Source: Marinoscillum pacificum | Lineage (GTDB): Bacteria; Bacteroidota; Bacteroidia; Cytophagales; Cyclobacteriaceae | DNA: 64,000 nucleotides | Assembly (NCBI RefSeq): GCF_024714495.1 | Contig: NZ_JAMZMJ010000003.1 | Span: 124,001 to 188,000, forward strand | Direction of reading: 5' to 3' | In this document: positions 20,273 through 29,313 of the stretch, one piece after another | Position numbering within the stretch: position 1 is the first letter of the stretch | How the letters are laid out: each line of letters starts with the position of its first letter | Position numbers and translations under genes: made by a program | Notes under the pieces: generated by a model | Told to the model about the DNA's origin: nothing | Databases searched by the model: none | The model's input: the letters and a program-made list of their open reading frames with translations, nothing else

Positions 20273-21376
20273 ATGAATTTAGACTTCCTGCAGCATAAAT
20301 TAGACGAACGGATCAATAAAGGGAATATACGTAAGCTGCCTTCTTTTACTGGTCTGGTTGATTTTGTAAGTAATGATTATTTGGGGTTAAGTGGTGACCT
20401 GCAATTGGCTAGCCGAATTCATGAACGATGTATTGCTGAGAAGGTGCCGAATGGAGGGACCGGGAGCAGACTGCTATCTGGAAATCATAAGTGGTATGAG
20501 GAGGTAGAAGATTTGATGAAGTCTATTTTCAAGGCAGAGGATGTTTTGTTGTTTAACTCTGGATATGCTGCCAATCAAGCTTTGGTTTCGTCTGTGGCTG
20601 ATAAGGGGGATACGATTCTGTACGATCAATTGTCACATGTCTGTTTGAAGGAAGGCGCCTGGTTAAGCAGGGCAGAAACAATAGCATTTAGACATAATGA
20701 TCTGGAAGATTTAGAGTCTCGCCTAAAAAGAGTGGAAGGACGATGTTTTGTGCTAACAGAAACGATCTTCTCTATGGATGGAGATGTGGCCCCATTGGAA
20801 CAGATAGTCAGTATTTGTGAAAAATACAGTGCTTATCTTATTGTAGATGAGGCGCATAGCACGGGCGTATACGGTGAAAATGGAAGTGGTATGTTAACGG
20901 AAATGAAGTTGGATCAGAGAGTTTTTGCCCGTGTGTACACATTTGGTAAAGGGATGGGAGTTCATGGGGCAGCGGTAGCAGGGTCAAAAGTTTTAAAGGA
21001 CTATTTGGTCAATTTTGGACGTCCATTTATATACACAACTTCATTGCCACCACATAGCGTTATTTCTGTTGCTGAAACTTTCAAATTCCTTTCTGAGAAA
21101 GATCACTTGCAGTCCGAGTTACAGGAAAAAATCAACTTATTTAGAAGTAATTGGACTGAAAGTTCAAGTCATACTGCCATTCAGCCAGTGATGATTGGAA
21201 GTAATATGAAAGCTAGAAACGTATCCAAACAACTTCAAGAGGCTGGCTTGGATGTAAGGCCGATATTATCACCAACAGTTCGTTCAGGTACCGAACGTTT
21301 GAGAATCAGCTTACATGTTCATAATAGTCATGAGGAGATTATACAGTTAGCATCTCTTTTGAAAAAGCTGATTTAA
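20273..21376 (+). CDS. bioF: 8-amino-7-oxononanoate synthase BioF
   Basis: A PLP enzyme of the alpha-oxoamine synthase family that condenses pimeloyl thioester with alanine in biotin synthesis. Visible are VSNDYLGLSG near the start, PNGGTGSRLLSGNH, NSGYAAN, the PLP aspartate in VDEAHSTGVYG, and the Schiff-base lysine in TFGKGMGVHGAAVAG. I start at ATG 20273 (367 residues, MNLDFLQHK), which fits the family; an ATG six codons upstream (20255) is also open. Other biotin genes (bioD, bioA) lie 4.3 kb downstream on the same strand. An opposite-strand antiporter gene ends at the next base. Confidence 0.92.
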   Translation: MNLDFLQHKLDERINKGNIRKLPSFTGLVDFVSNDYLGLSGDLQLASRIHERCIAEKVPNGGTGSRLLSGNHKWYEEVEDLMKSIFKAEDVLLFNSGYAANQALVSSVADKGDTILYDQLSHVCLKEGAWLSRAETIAFRHNDLEDLESRLKRVEGRCFVLTETIFSMDGDVAPLEQIVSICEKYSAYLIVDEAHSTGVYGENGSGMLTEMKLDQRVFARVYTFGKGMGVHGAAVAGSKVLKDYLVNFGRPFIYTTSLPPHSVISVAETFKFLSEKDHLQSELQEKINLFRSNWTESSSHTAIQPVMIGSNMKARNVSKQLQEAGLDVRPILSPTVRSGTERLRISLHVHNSHEEIIQLASLLKKLI

Positions 21377-22852
21377 TCATTCAATTACTTTTTTGCAGGA
21401 ATATTCTTTCTCAAAATTCTGTAATTGATTTCCTTCTTCCGCTAACAATAGAATGCGGTCATTGGGTAGAATTATGGTGTTTCCTTTTGGCGTGATAAAT
21501 TGATTGTTTCGCTCAATCAATGCAATCCAAACATTTTCTGGCAGTTTAAGGTCTACAATTTTACTGTTTGCCAGGATCGAATCTTCCGTGACTGTTACCT
21601 CTTTTTTTGCTGATTTGTTTTGTTCATTAAATAGTTGATCAATGGGCGTTTGTTGCTTCGAACCTTCGGGCAGGGCCACCTTCATTCTTCTAGCCATAAA
21701 TGGTAAAGAAGATCCCTGAACAATCACTGAAATGGCCGAAATGAAAAAAACTATATTGAAAATGAGATTGGCATTTTCTAATCCGGATATCAGTGGGAAA
21801 GTGGCAAATACAATTGGTACAGCTCCTCTAAGACCAACCCAGCTGATGTAATGTCTAGTGCGGTTTTTCATTTTGAAGAATGATAGAGAAGCAAATACAC
21901 TTAAGGGTCTGGCAACCATGATTTGGAATGCTGCTATTAACAACCCTATGCCAATGACAGGAACTATGTGAGAAGGGAATACCAATAACCCAAGTGTAAG
22001 GAATAGAACGATTTGCATCAACCATGCCATGCCATCAAAAGAACGGATGATGGAGTTTTTGTGAATCAAGTCATTGTTGCCTAGATAAAGTCCACAGAGA
22101 TAAACGGCTAAAAAACCGTTACCATTCAAAAGTCCGGTTGTAGTGTAGGTTAAAAACATCAGTGCAATTGCCAGAAGAGGATAAAGTGAATCCAAACCGA
22201 GATTAATTTTATTGACGACCCAAGAGCTGACCCAACCAAAAGCCATTCCTGAGGCTCCACCAATGACCATTTGCATTAAGAATAAGCCGAGAATAGACCA
22301 AAACCCAGTTCCGGGATTGTTTATCAGTTCCAGGCAAGATATCGTTAACACATAAGCCATCGGGTCGTTGCTACCACTTTCTAGTTCGAGCATTGGCCTA
22401 ATGTTATCCTTGAGGCCCAGGTTTTTAGAACGCAATATGGAAAAAACAGCGGCTGCATCTGTAGAACTGATAATTGAACCAAGCAAGAATCCTTCGAAAA
22501 GCTGCAGATCCGTAACTAACCATATAAAAACACCCATTGAAGATGCTGTGATAAGTACACCAATGGTAGAAAGGGAAATCCCTTGCCAAAGTACGGGTTT
22601 GATCGATTGCCAGGAAGTTTCTAAACCACCAGAAAACAGGATGACGTTCAGGGCAACAATTCCAATGAACTGTGCTGTGGATGGATTGTCAAATTCTATT
22701 CTGCCGAGACCCTCAGAACCTGCTAACATACCTACTGTCAAGAAAAGGATCAAAGTGGGTACACCAAATTTAAAGGATGTTTTCCCGGCTAGTAAGCTCA
22801 CAATTAAGAGAATGGAACCAACAAAAAGTATGTTTTCCGTGCTTAGATGCAT
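21377..22852 (-). CDS. CPA1-type K+/H+ antiporter with TrkA-C domain
   Basis: A 491-residue antiporter of the NhaP2/CvrA type. About 12 helices cover residues 1-395. The ion-binding region has SIISSTDAAAVFSILR and ELESGSNDPMAYVLT, with the paired acidic residues expected of CPA transporters. The C-terminal cytoplasmic part carries a TrkA-C/RCK-C-like domain at about 415-485 (KIVDLKLPENVWIALIER, NDRILLLAEEGNQLQNF), which in relatives senses nucleotide or ion state. It is probably co-transcribed with the unknown gene upstream across a hairpin. Confidence 0.92.
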   Translation of the reverse strand: MHLSTENILFVGSILLIVSLLAGKTSFKFGVPTLILFLTVGMLAGSEGLGRIEFDNPSTAQFIGIVALNVILFSGGLETSWQSIKPVLWQGISLSTIGVLITASSMGVFIWLVTDLQLFEGFLLGSIISSTDAAAVFSILRSKNLGLKDNIRPMLELESGSNDPMAYVLTISCLELINNPGTGFWSILGLFLMQMVIGGASGMAFGWVSSWVVNKINLGLDSLYPLLAIALMFLTYTTTGLLNGNGFLAVYLCGLYLGNNDLIHKNSIIRSFDGMAWLMQIVLFLTLGLLVFPSHIVPVIGIGLLIAAFQIMVARPLSVFASLSFFKMKNRTRHYISWVGLRGAVPIVFATFPLISGLENANLIFNIVFFISAISVIVQGSSLPFMARRMKVALPEGSKQQTPIDQLFNEQNKSAKKEVTVTEDSILANSKIVDLKLPENVWIALIERNNQFITPKGNTIILPNDRILLLAEEGNQLQNFEKEYSCKKVIE

Positions 22853-22864
22853 AGTGTTTTATTA

Positions 22865-22891
22865 ATTGCCACCGGGTGATCCGGTGGCAAT
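22865..22891 (-). terminator. GC-rich hairpin between two minus-strand genes
   Basis: A perfect 11-bp stem (22865-22875 with 22881-22891). It follows the stop of the gene at 22898 by seven bases, but has no good T-run. It may be a weak terminator or an mRNA-processing hairpin that lowers expression of the antiporter. Confidence 0.5.
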
Positions 22892-22897
22892 ATTAAG

Positions 22898-23401
22898 TTA
22901 ATGAACTGCAGTCCTTTTTTCAATTTCCAGCAATGCTTTTATTCGGGAATGCCATTTTCCAATTAAAGGGTATTCGTTGATCAGTTCTACGAACTCCTTG
23001 TCATTGTAAAAAGGTATTTCGATGCTATTCGCTTGATTGTATCTAAAAATAAGGCCTAAATGTGAAGTGTTCTTCAAAATCCCGTTAGAGGTGTTTTTTC
23101 GCTCACATACTTCGTTTAGGCTTAATGAAGTCACTTTTTTTAAATCAATAAAATCGACTTTTGTTTCATTTAGTTCTTTCGAAAGAAAGATCACTGCTTT
23201 TCGGAATGGGTCGAGACCAATAGCATACTTGTTTCGCCAAACATCTCCCTCCGCTATTTGTATTTGATACTCTTCAGCAGCATGATGTAATGAATTGATG
23301 AGCTCCTTTTCATGAGCAACTCTTTTTCTATAGTTGAAATAAAAAAACAGGATTATTGCGAGACAGATTATGCCTCCAATAATCAGTGATGATAAATCCA
23401 T
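22898..23401 (-). CDS. Single-pass membrane protein of unknown function
   Basis: A 167-residue protein not recognised as any family. It has an N-terminal transmembrane anchor at about 6-23 and a basic YRKR stop-transfer, then a helix (VAHEKELINSLHHAAEEYQI). A soluble domain with alternating strands follows, resembling a PH-like or bacterial DUF domain (AVIFLSKELNETKVDFIDLK, then LGLIFRYNQANSIEIPFYND). The topology places the domain in the cytoplasm. It precedes the antiporter gene on the same strand, but a functional link is not shown. Confidence 0.7.
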   Translation of the reverse strand: MDLSSLIIGGIICLAIILFFYFNYRKRVAHEKELINSLHHAAEEYQIQIAEGDVWRNKYAIGLDPFRKAVIFLSKELNETKVDFIDLKKVTSLSLNEVCERKNTSNGILKNTSHLGLIFRYNQANSIEIPFYNDKEFVELINEYPLIGKWHSRIKALLEIEKRTAVH

Positions 23402-23462
23402 GATTAAATTTTTTATGTCCGAAATGGTGGGGTTAATTGTTTATTGAACAGTCAATTCGGAC

Positions 23463-23825
23463 TTAAATGAATTCATGGAAAGGGTATAAGATCTTTTTAA
23501 GATTTGAGGAGTGAATGGCATTGTTCCTCCATTCACGGAATAAAGCTTTAGTGAATGTAAAGTATACATTCGGATGGTTATCAATTCTTGAAGCAAGAAA
23601 TAGCGTTGCTCCATTTAGGCGTGTTCTCGATGAAGCAACACGCTCATAATTGTTGTTGGCTTGAAGAAAGAGAGTTGGACTGGACTCGAGAAGTTCTTCA
23701 ACAGAAGTAGGATGATTTACTGGTAATTTATAATCTGCTACATATTCAGCACAGAATAGGCTCATGCACCAGAACAATGTCAGTGCAGCTAATAATAAAG
23801 ACCTATTTGCTTTCGCAGAATTCAT
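23463..23825 (-). CDS. Small exported protein of unknown function
   Basis: A 120-residue protein with an N-terminal hydrophobic segment at about 9-26 (LLLAALTLFWCMSLFCAEY) that looks like a signal peptide, or a lipobox at FC-A. The mature part is basic and helical (NNYERVASSRTRLNGATLFL, then LFREWRNNAIH). No family is recognised. It is preceded and followed by about 60-100 base gaps without clear terminators. The composition is like its neighbours, so it is probably a real gene. Confidence 0.55.
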   Translation of the reverse strand: MNSAKANRSLLLAALTLFWCMSLFCAEYVADYKLPVNHPTSVEELLESSPTLFLQANNNYERVASSRTRLNGATLFLASRIDNHPNVYFTFTKALFREWRNNAIHSSNLKKILYPFHEFI

Positions 23826-23927
23826 AATTTACAGTTTCCGGATAGAACGGTGTAATGGAGGAAATGTTCCTTTAGTTTGATCGATCCAGAAACATTCTTA
23901 CTTTAAGTTGAAAAATAAATCAATGGA

Positions 23928-24770
23928 TCACGGAATCCATTTGATGTCAGAGAAGTCTGGCTTTCTCTTTTCAAGGAATGCATTGCGTCCTTCTTTCGCT
24001 TCATCTGTCATGTAGGCAAGTCTGGTAGCTTCCCCAGCAAACACTTGCTGACCTACCATGCCATCATCAGTAAGGTTGAAAGCAAACTTGAGCATTTTGA
24101 TAGAAGTAGGGGATTTCTCTAGTATCTCCAATGCCCAATCGTAAGCCGTATCTTCCAGCTCATCATGAGGTATAACCGCATTGACCATTCCCATATCGAA
24201 AGCTTCCTGTGCTGAGTAATTTCTACCAAGGAAGAATATTTCTCTAGCTCTTTTTTGTCCGACCATTTTAGCGAGGTATGCCGAACCATAACCACCATCA
24301 AAACTCGTTACATCAGCATCTGTTTGTTTGAAAATGGCATGTTCTTTACTCGCCAAAGTCAAGTCACAAACCACATGTAGTGAGTGACCTCCACCAACAG
24401 CCCATCCAGGAACGACCGCTATCACGACTTTAGGCATGAAACGAATCAAACGCTGTACCTCAAGAATGTTGAGACGTGGCATACCATCATCGTCAACATA
24501 TCCTTGATGTCCTCTAGCATTTTGATCGCCACCTGAGCAAAAAGCCCACTTGCCATCTTTCGTGGATGGTCCCTCACCTGAGAATAAAACCACACCAATT
24601 TTGGTATCTTCACGTGCATCTAAAAATGCCTGATAAAGCTCAGCAACCGTTTTTGGTCTGAAGGCATTTCGTACATTAGGTCTGTTAAATGCAATTCGCG
24701 CTACACTTCCGCACTTCTTGTATGTGATATCTTCAAATTCTCTGACAGTTGTCCAATTGGCTTTACTCAT
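23928..24770 (-). CDS. menB: 1,4-dihydroxy-2-naphthoyl-CoA synthase MenB
   Basis: A 280-residue crotonase-fold enzyme that closes the naphthoquinone ring in menaquinone synthesis. Visible are FCSGGDQNARG (oxyanion/CoA site), VVPGWAVGGGHSLHVVCDLT, and QTDADVTSFDGGYGSAYLA. The Asp within QTDADV is the variant in which a side-chain carboxylate replaces the bicarbonate used by the E. coli enzyme, as in the mycobacterial type; that comparison is from memory. A C-terminal FLEKRKPDFSDIKWIP completes the family. No other men gene is adjacent. Confidence 0.96.
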   Translation of the reverse strand: MSKANWTTVREFEDITYKKCGSVARIAFNRPNVRNAFRPKTVAELYQAFLDAREDTKIGVVLFSGEGPSTKDGKWAFCSGGDQNARGHQGYVDDDGMPRLNILEVQRLIRFMPKVVIAVVPGWAVGGGHSLHVVCDLTLASKEHAIFKQTDADVTSFDGGYGSAYLAKMVGQKRAREIFFLGRNYSAQEAFDMGMVNAVIPHDELEDTAYDWALEILEKSPTSIKMLKFAFNLTDDGMVGQQVFAGEATRLAYMTDEAKEGRNAFLEKRKPDFSDIKWIP

Positions 24771-24820
24771 GATAGGGATGTTTAATTATGGATTGCAAAT
24801 ATGTACAAAGTCAATCAAAC

Positions 24821-25594
24821 TTACGGCTGAAAGGTGGATGATGGGAGTTCATCATCAGGTTGTAATTCGTTAACCAGGTAAATGGTCACACCAAGTAATG
24901 CCATCGTTCCTAGTACAGCACCAGTTGGATTGGTTTTTTTCATGAGTATTTGATTGGGGTAGGTGTTGAGTTGACCATCTATGGTTTGGAAGACTGTTTG
25001 TGTCCAGAAATTCTGTTCTTGTATCATAGATTTGCCTCCTTCATCACTTCCGATATAGAGATAGGTTTGAAATTTTAGCGGTGTGGTTTCTTCATCAAAT
25101 GCATACGATTTTCCTGATCCCCCAGATTGTACATTGGTGAATACACCAGGTTGTAATTGCTCGGGTGTCATAAAGCGGGCAAAATCTAAAGGGAAATTTT
25201 GAACAATATGGGTTTTAGGTGGAAGGTATCTAATTGTAGGGTTTTTGTAGATAGCTCCATCAAAGTCGACATTTATCGATTGAGAGTAAGTAGATGTAGA
25301 TCCTTCAAAATATTCTTTGTCGCTAATCATTGGGATACTCTCCTTATCTATGATAATAGATGATTTTTCCCAATCTACATAGAGTAGATGATCTGATTTG
25401 TTCTCAATTTCTAGTTTTAAATAACCGAAATTATAAAACGAGTAGGTGATGTTTATCGAGTCTGATTCTATTTTGAATTTACCATCTTCTTGTACAGGAG
25501 TATTGCTAGACAGTGTGACGTATTGATAAGAGACACAGGAAGACAGACTGATGATTACTGAAAATAAAATCGGGATTTGTTTTAATGTTTTCAT
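24821..25594 (-). CDS. Lipoprotein of unknown function
   Basis: A 257-residue protein with a lipobox (ISLSSC) at the end of the signal peptide. The mature part is beta-rich with a segment LKLEIENKSDHLLYVDWEKS, reminiscent of a small immunoglobulin-like domain. A late hydrophobic stretch (GAVLGTMALLGVTIYLVNEL) near 225-245 may be a second membrane contact. No family is recognised. The frame extends to a TTG at 25621; ATG 25594 fits the lipoprotein signal. It is divergent from bioD. Confidence 0.75.
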   Translation of the reverse strand: MKTLKQIPILFSVIISLSSCVSYQYVTLSSNTPVQEDGKFKIESDSINITYSFYNFGYLKLEIENKSDHLLYVDWEKSSIIIDKESIPMISDKEYFEGSTSTYSQSINVDFDGAIYKNPTIRYLPPKTHIVQNFPLDFARFMTPEQLQPGVFTNVQSGGSGKSYAFDEETTPLKFQTYLYIGSDEGGKSMIQEQNFWTQTVFQTIDGQLNTYPNQILMKKTNPTGAVLGTMALLGVTIYLVNELQPDDELPSSTFQP

Positions 25595-25704
25595 GGTGGT
25601 AATTGGTGAATGAGAAGACAAAGAGTTTTAAGCAATAATTTTGCCAATCGGATTATTTTACTCGTCAAATCTTCCTTTTCAAGTTCCTATCCTAACTTCG
25701 CCGC

Positions 25705-26310
25705 ATGAATTACTTCATTACAGCTATTCATACCGATAGTGGTAAAACCTTGGTGAGTGCTATAGTCACCGAAATGCTTGAAGCAAACTATTGGAAACCC
25801 ATTCAATCTGGGGAACCAAAGGATACTGATGCTGTTAAGCGGTTGGTGTCGAACTCCAAAACTCAATACTTCAAAGAGGCTTATTTTTTGAAAACACCAG
25901 CTTCTCCACATGCTTCAGCAATTATTGATGGTGTTCAAATTGATTTGAGTCAGATTGTGTTGCCAGATTCTACAAGTGATCTTGTGATCGAAGGAGCAGG
26001 CGGTGTTCTAGTGCCGCTCAACGACAAGGACATGGTGATAGATATTGCTGGACAGATTGACTGTGAAGTAGTTCTTGTCTCTAACCTATACCTTGGTAGC
26101 ATCAATCATACATTACTGACCTATGAATTGCTCAAGTCAAGAGGATTGAAAGTTAAAGGGCTGATTTTTAATGGTCAATCAAACCCTGAAAGTGAACGAA
26201 TTATTGAATTGTACACTGGATTGAAGGTACTGCTGAGAATAGATCAGGAAGAGGTCATAGATCAGGAAGTTGTTAAGAAATATGCAGCTCAACTAAAGGA
26301 AAACTGGTAA
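25705..26310 (+). CDS. bioD: Dethiobiotin synthetase BioD
   Basis: A 201-residue ATP-dependent carboxylase that forms the ureido ring of biotin. The P-loop variant is AIHTDSGKTLVSA, where most BioD have GTDTxxGKT. EPKDTDAV and VIEGAGGVLVPL are the other family blocks. The length is slightly short but complete. The stop codon abuts the bioA start directly (TAA|ATG), indicating coupled translation. The start is close to the divergent lipoprotein gene, leaving about 110 bases for both promoters. Confidence 0.93.
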   Translation: MNYFITAIHTDSGKTLVSAIVTEMLEANYWKPIQSGEPKDTDAVKRLVSNSKTQYFKEAYFLKTPASPHASAIIDGVQIDLSQIVLPDSTSDLVIEGAGGVLVPLNDKDMVIDIAGQIDCEVVLVSNLYLGSINHTLLTYELLKSRGLKVKGLIFNGQSNPESERIIELYTGLKVLLRIDQEEVIDQEVVKKYAAQLKENW

Positions 26311-27582
26311 ATGAATCAATTAGAAAAAATAGATAGAGAAAATATTTGGCATCCATTTTCACCATTGGCTGGCAACAAGCCTATAGGAGTGAGAAAAGCC
26401 AAAGGACTTTATATCCACACATTGGATGGTCGCAAGATCATGGATTCTATTTCCAGTTGGTGGGTAAATATTCATGGGCATAGTCATCCGAAAATTAATA
26501 AAGCTGTCAGTCGCCAGGCGGCGAAAATGGAGCAAGTGATATTTGCCGGGTTTACTCATAAGCCTGCGGTGGATTTGAGTAAAACGTTGAAGAAACTCTT
26601 ACCCTCCAATATTTCAAAGATATTTTTCTCTGATAATGGAAGTACCTCTGTTGAAGTAGCTATTAAATTGGCTATTCAGTATTGGTACAATCTGGGGAAG
26701 CCCAGAAAGAAGATTATTGCTCTGGAGGGAGCATATCATGGAGACACTTTTGGCAGCATGTCTGTTGCGGAGCGTAATTTGTTCAGTGCTCCGTTCAATG
26801 ACTTATTGTTTGAAGTAGAGTTTCTACCATTCCCAAAAGGTGATGGAGCCGCTGCGATTGCCAGTATGAAAGAACTAGCATCGGAAGAAATAGCGGCTTT
26901 TATTTTCGAACCCTTGGTTCAAGGAGCTGCAGGTATGCAGATGTATGCTCCAGAAGTATTGGATGAGCTGATATCTATCGCGCAATCAAAGAAAATAATC
27001 TGTATCGCAGATGAGGTGATGACTGGTTTTGGAAGGACAGGTAAGATGTTCGCTTGCGATTATTTAAAGAATGATCCGGATATTTTCTGTCTGTCAAAAG
27101 GGATTACTGGTGGATATCTGCCCATGGGCGTGACAGCAGTTAGTCAGCCGATTGTAGAGGCATTTGATGTAGCGGACCGTCTAAAAGCATTCTTTCACGG
27201 TCATTCCTACACCGCTAATCCTTTAGCATGTGCTGCAGCAAATGCTTCAATGAAGTTATTACTCAAAAAGAGCTGTCAGGAAGATATCGCTCGCATTGAA
27301 GCATCACATAAAGCCTATGTAGAGTCCTTTGTAGCTAATGAAAAGGTAGATGAAATCCGCTATCGAGGAACCATTCTGGCTATCGAATTAAAGGCAGATG
27401 ATGCGGGATATACTAGTGATATCAAAGAGCGAATTTATGATTACTTCATGGAGCGAAACATGCTTTTGCGTCCTTTGGGCAATGTGATCTACATTATTCC
27501 ACCTTATATTGTAACAAATCAGGAGCTGAATAAGATGTATAAGGCCATAGATGCCTTCCTGAAAGAACTGCTTAACGATTAA
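26311..27582 (+). CDS. bioA: Adenosylmethionine-8-amino-7-oxononanoate aminotransferase BioA
   Basis: A 423-residue class III PLP aminotransferase that makes 7,8-diaminopelargonate from KAPA with SAM as amino donor. Visible are NIWHPFSPLAG, SISSWWVNIHGHSHPKIN, FFSDNGSTSVEVAIK (substrate/PLP), EGAYHGDTFGSMS, ADEVMTGFGRTGKMF, the lysine in LSKGITGGYLPMGV, and FHGHSYTANPLACAAA. The C-terminus RPLGNVIYIIPPY agrees with the family. It is part of bioD-bioA-rlpA with gaps of 0 and 2 bases. Confidence 0.96.
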   Translation: MNQLEKIDRENIWHPFSPLAGNKPIGVRKAKGLYIHTLDGRKIMDSISSWWVNIHGHSHPKINKAVSRQAAKMEQVIFAGFTHKPAVDLSKTLKKLLPSNISKIFFSDNGSTSVEVAIKLAIQYWYNLGKPRKKIIALEGAYHGDTFGSMSVAERNLFSAPFNDLLFEVEFLPFPKGDGAAAIASMKELASEEIAAFIFEPLVQGAAGMQMYAPEVLDELISIAQSKKIICIADEVMTGFGRTGKMFACDYLKNDPDIFCLSKGITGGYLPMGVTAVSQPIVEAFDVADRLKAFFHGHSYTANPLACAAANASMKLLLKKSCQEDIARIEASHKAYVESFVANEKVDEIRYRGTILAIELKADDAGYTSDIKERIYDYFMERNMLLRPLGNVIYIIPPYIVTNQELNKMYKAIDAFLKELLND

Positions 27583-27584
27583 CT

Positions 27585-28241
27585 ATGCGACTATTTTTAC
27601 TGCTACTTACAGTATTTGTTACTTCTTCTGTAATTGCCCAAACTCAAACAGGGCAAGCTTCCTTTTATGGTGGACAGTTTCATGGAAGACCTACAGCAAG
27701 TGGTGAGGTGTATGATATGGAGAAAATGACTGCAGCTCACAGAACCTTGCCTTTTGGCACAATGATCAGAGTGACCAATACCAATAATGGAAAATCAGTT
27801 GTCGTGAAAGTGAATGATCGAGGGCCCTTTGTAGATAGCAGAATCGTTGACTTGAGTTTTGGAGCAGCGAAGGAGATTGAAATGGTGAATGATGGAGTGG
27901 TAGATGTGACGCTCGAATTGGTTCAAAAAGATCTTGCTCCAACACCAACCGTCAATAATTCATTCTTTCATATTGAGATCAATCGCTTGAAACCTGCAGG
28001 CTACGGTGTTCAGATCATGAGCTTTGCTCAAACGGATAACTATGTGACATTCGTAGAGCAGCTCCAAAAGAAATATAATTCCGCTGATATCGTGCTTCAA
28101 TCTAAAATGGTTAATGGTCAAAAGGTGATTGGTGTAATACTGGGACAATATGGAACCCGTACTGAGGCTGAGTCTTACCGAGAATCGCTAATTAATGATT
28201 ATCCCGATAGCTACATAATTGAATATTCGAAGTTTCATTGA
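27585..28241 (+). CDS. rlpA: RlpA-like septal lytic transglycosylase with SPOR domain
   Basis: A 218-residue exported protein with signal peptide (VIAQ). A double-psi beta-barrel (about 21-115) carries the RlpA core: GQASFYGGQFHGRPTASGEV, YDMEKMTAAHRTLPFGTMIR and VKVNDRGPFVDSRIVDLS. A C-terminal SPOR domain (about 135-218) binds denuded septal peptidoglycan. RlpA trims glycan strands lacking stem peptides at division sites. It follows bioA by two bases; that operon position is genetically tight but not functionally explained. Confidence 0.92.
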   Translation: MRLFLLLLTVFVTSSVIAQTQTGQASFYGGQFHGRPTASGEVYDMEKMTAAHRTLPFGTMIRVTNTNNGKSVVVKVNDRGPFVDSRIVDLSFGAAKEIEMVNDGVVDVTLELVQKDLAPTPTVNNSFFHIEINRLKPAGYGVQIMSFAQTDNYVTFVEQLQKKYNSADIVLQSKMVNGQKVIGVILGQYGTRTEAESYRESLINDYPDSYIIEYSKFH

Positions 28242-28336
28242 CGTGAAATGTAGCTTTGCCGACTTATAGTGATCTAATACTGTTATAATCAGTTTTTACT
28301 TTATTATTCAGCATATTTTCGCATAAAAGTAACGTT

Positions 28337-29095
28337 GTGAAAAGACTAATTCCCATTTTTTTAATTGTGGTTGCTTGTCAGCCGACAAAACAGGAAAATA
28401 CATACCAAAACCCAGCTCATCATATTCCTGAAATTACGAAAGTAATGGATGCACATGGAGGATATGAACAATGGCAATCCATGAAAACGCTACAATATGA
28501 TCTGGAGAATGGAGAGAACCAATTGATTTCTTTAGCCGATCGTAAGGTGTTGCTTCAAAATGACGAACGAACTATTGGATTTGATGGAAGTGAAGTTTGG
28601 GTCACACCTGACACCATAGATGCTAGCGGCGCTCGTTTCTATCACAATTTGTATTTCTACTTCTTTGCAATGCCATTTGTACTAGGAGATCCTGGAATCA
28701 CTTATGAAGTAGTTGATTCGAGGGAGTTTAAGGGGGAGCAATTATCTGGTGTGAAAATAAGTTTCGGTCAATCCACAGGAGATTCACCTGACGATAACTA
28801 CATCGTGTGGTATGATCCGAAGACCTATCGAATGAAGTGGTTGATGTATACATCAACCTATCGTAGTGGAGAGCCAAGTGATCGATTCAATTTGATCAAA
28901 TATTCCAATTGGTTGGATGTCAATGGACTAAAATTGCCGACTTTGCTTCAGTGGCACGTTTACAAGAATGATACCATTGGTGATGTTAGAGGAGAGGCCT
29001 TATTTAGTAATATCTCATTGACAGCTGAAGAATCTGATCAACAACTTTTTGAAATGCCAGAGGATGCTCAAATAGCGCCAGGGCCAAAAGAATAA
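28337..29095 (+). CDS. Lipoprotein, DUF6503-like
   Basis: A 252-residue lipoprotein (lipobox at Cys14, VVAC) beginning with GTG. The mature part is a beta-rich fold with NLYFYFFAMPFVLGDPGITY and DNYIVWYDPKTYRMKWLMYT, typical of a large Bacteroidota family of unknown role that resembles LolA/LolB-type sheets. The gene at 47061 has similar segments (FWLVAPFKVRDPG, SYIWILGEDFKPIAWKLW). No partner gene is evident. A terminator follows, so it is probably monocistronic. The family name is from memory. Confidence 0.75.
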   Translation: MKRLIPIFLIVVACQPTKQENTYQNPAHHIPEITKVMDAHGGYEQWQSMKTLQYDLENGENQLISLADRKVLLQNDERTIGFDGSEVWVTPDTIDASGARFYHNLYFYFFAMPFVLGDPGITYEVVDSREFKGEQLSGVKISFGQSTGDSPDDNYIVWYDPKTYRMKWLMYTSTYRSGEPSDRFNLIKYSNWLDVNGLKLPTLLQWHVYKNDTIGDVRGEALFSNISLTAEESDQQLFEMPEDAQIAPGPKE

Positions 29096-29096
29096 A

Positions 29097-29122
29097 AAAA
29101 GGCCGTGGTTGGACGGCCTTTT
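29097..29122 (+). terminator. Terminator after lipoprotein gene
   Basis: A 10-bp stem (29097-29106 with 29113-29122) with a six-base loop, two bases past the stop. Confidence 0.85.
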
Positions 29123-29313
29123 ATGAATCTTAAAGATCGATGGTTGATAAGCGCTCGATGGTTCGTCTATAGCTGGCTGCTTATCACAGATGTGAAATTA
29201 CGTACTGTATCCATACTGGTCAACTTCTACGGAACGATACAAGCTGAATGAGCATATTGTATTAGTCATCAGGATGCCGTTAAGCGGTAAAAGATCATAA
29301 TAACGTGCATTCA

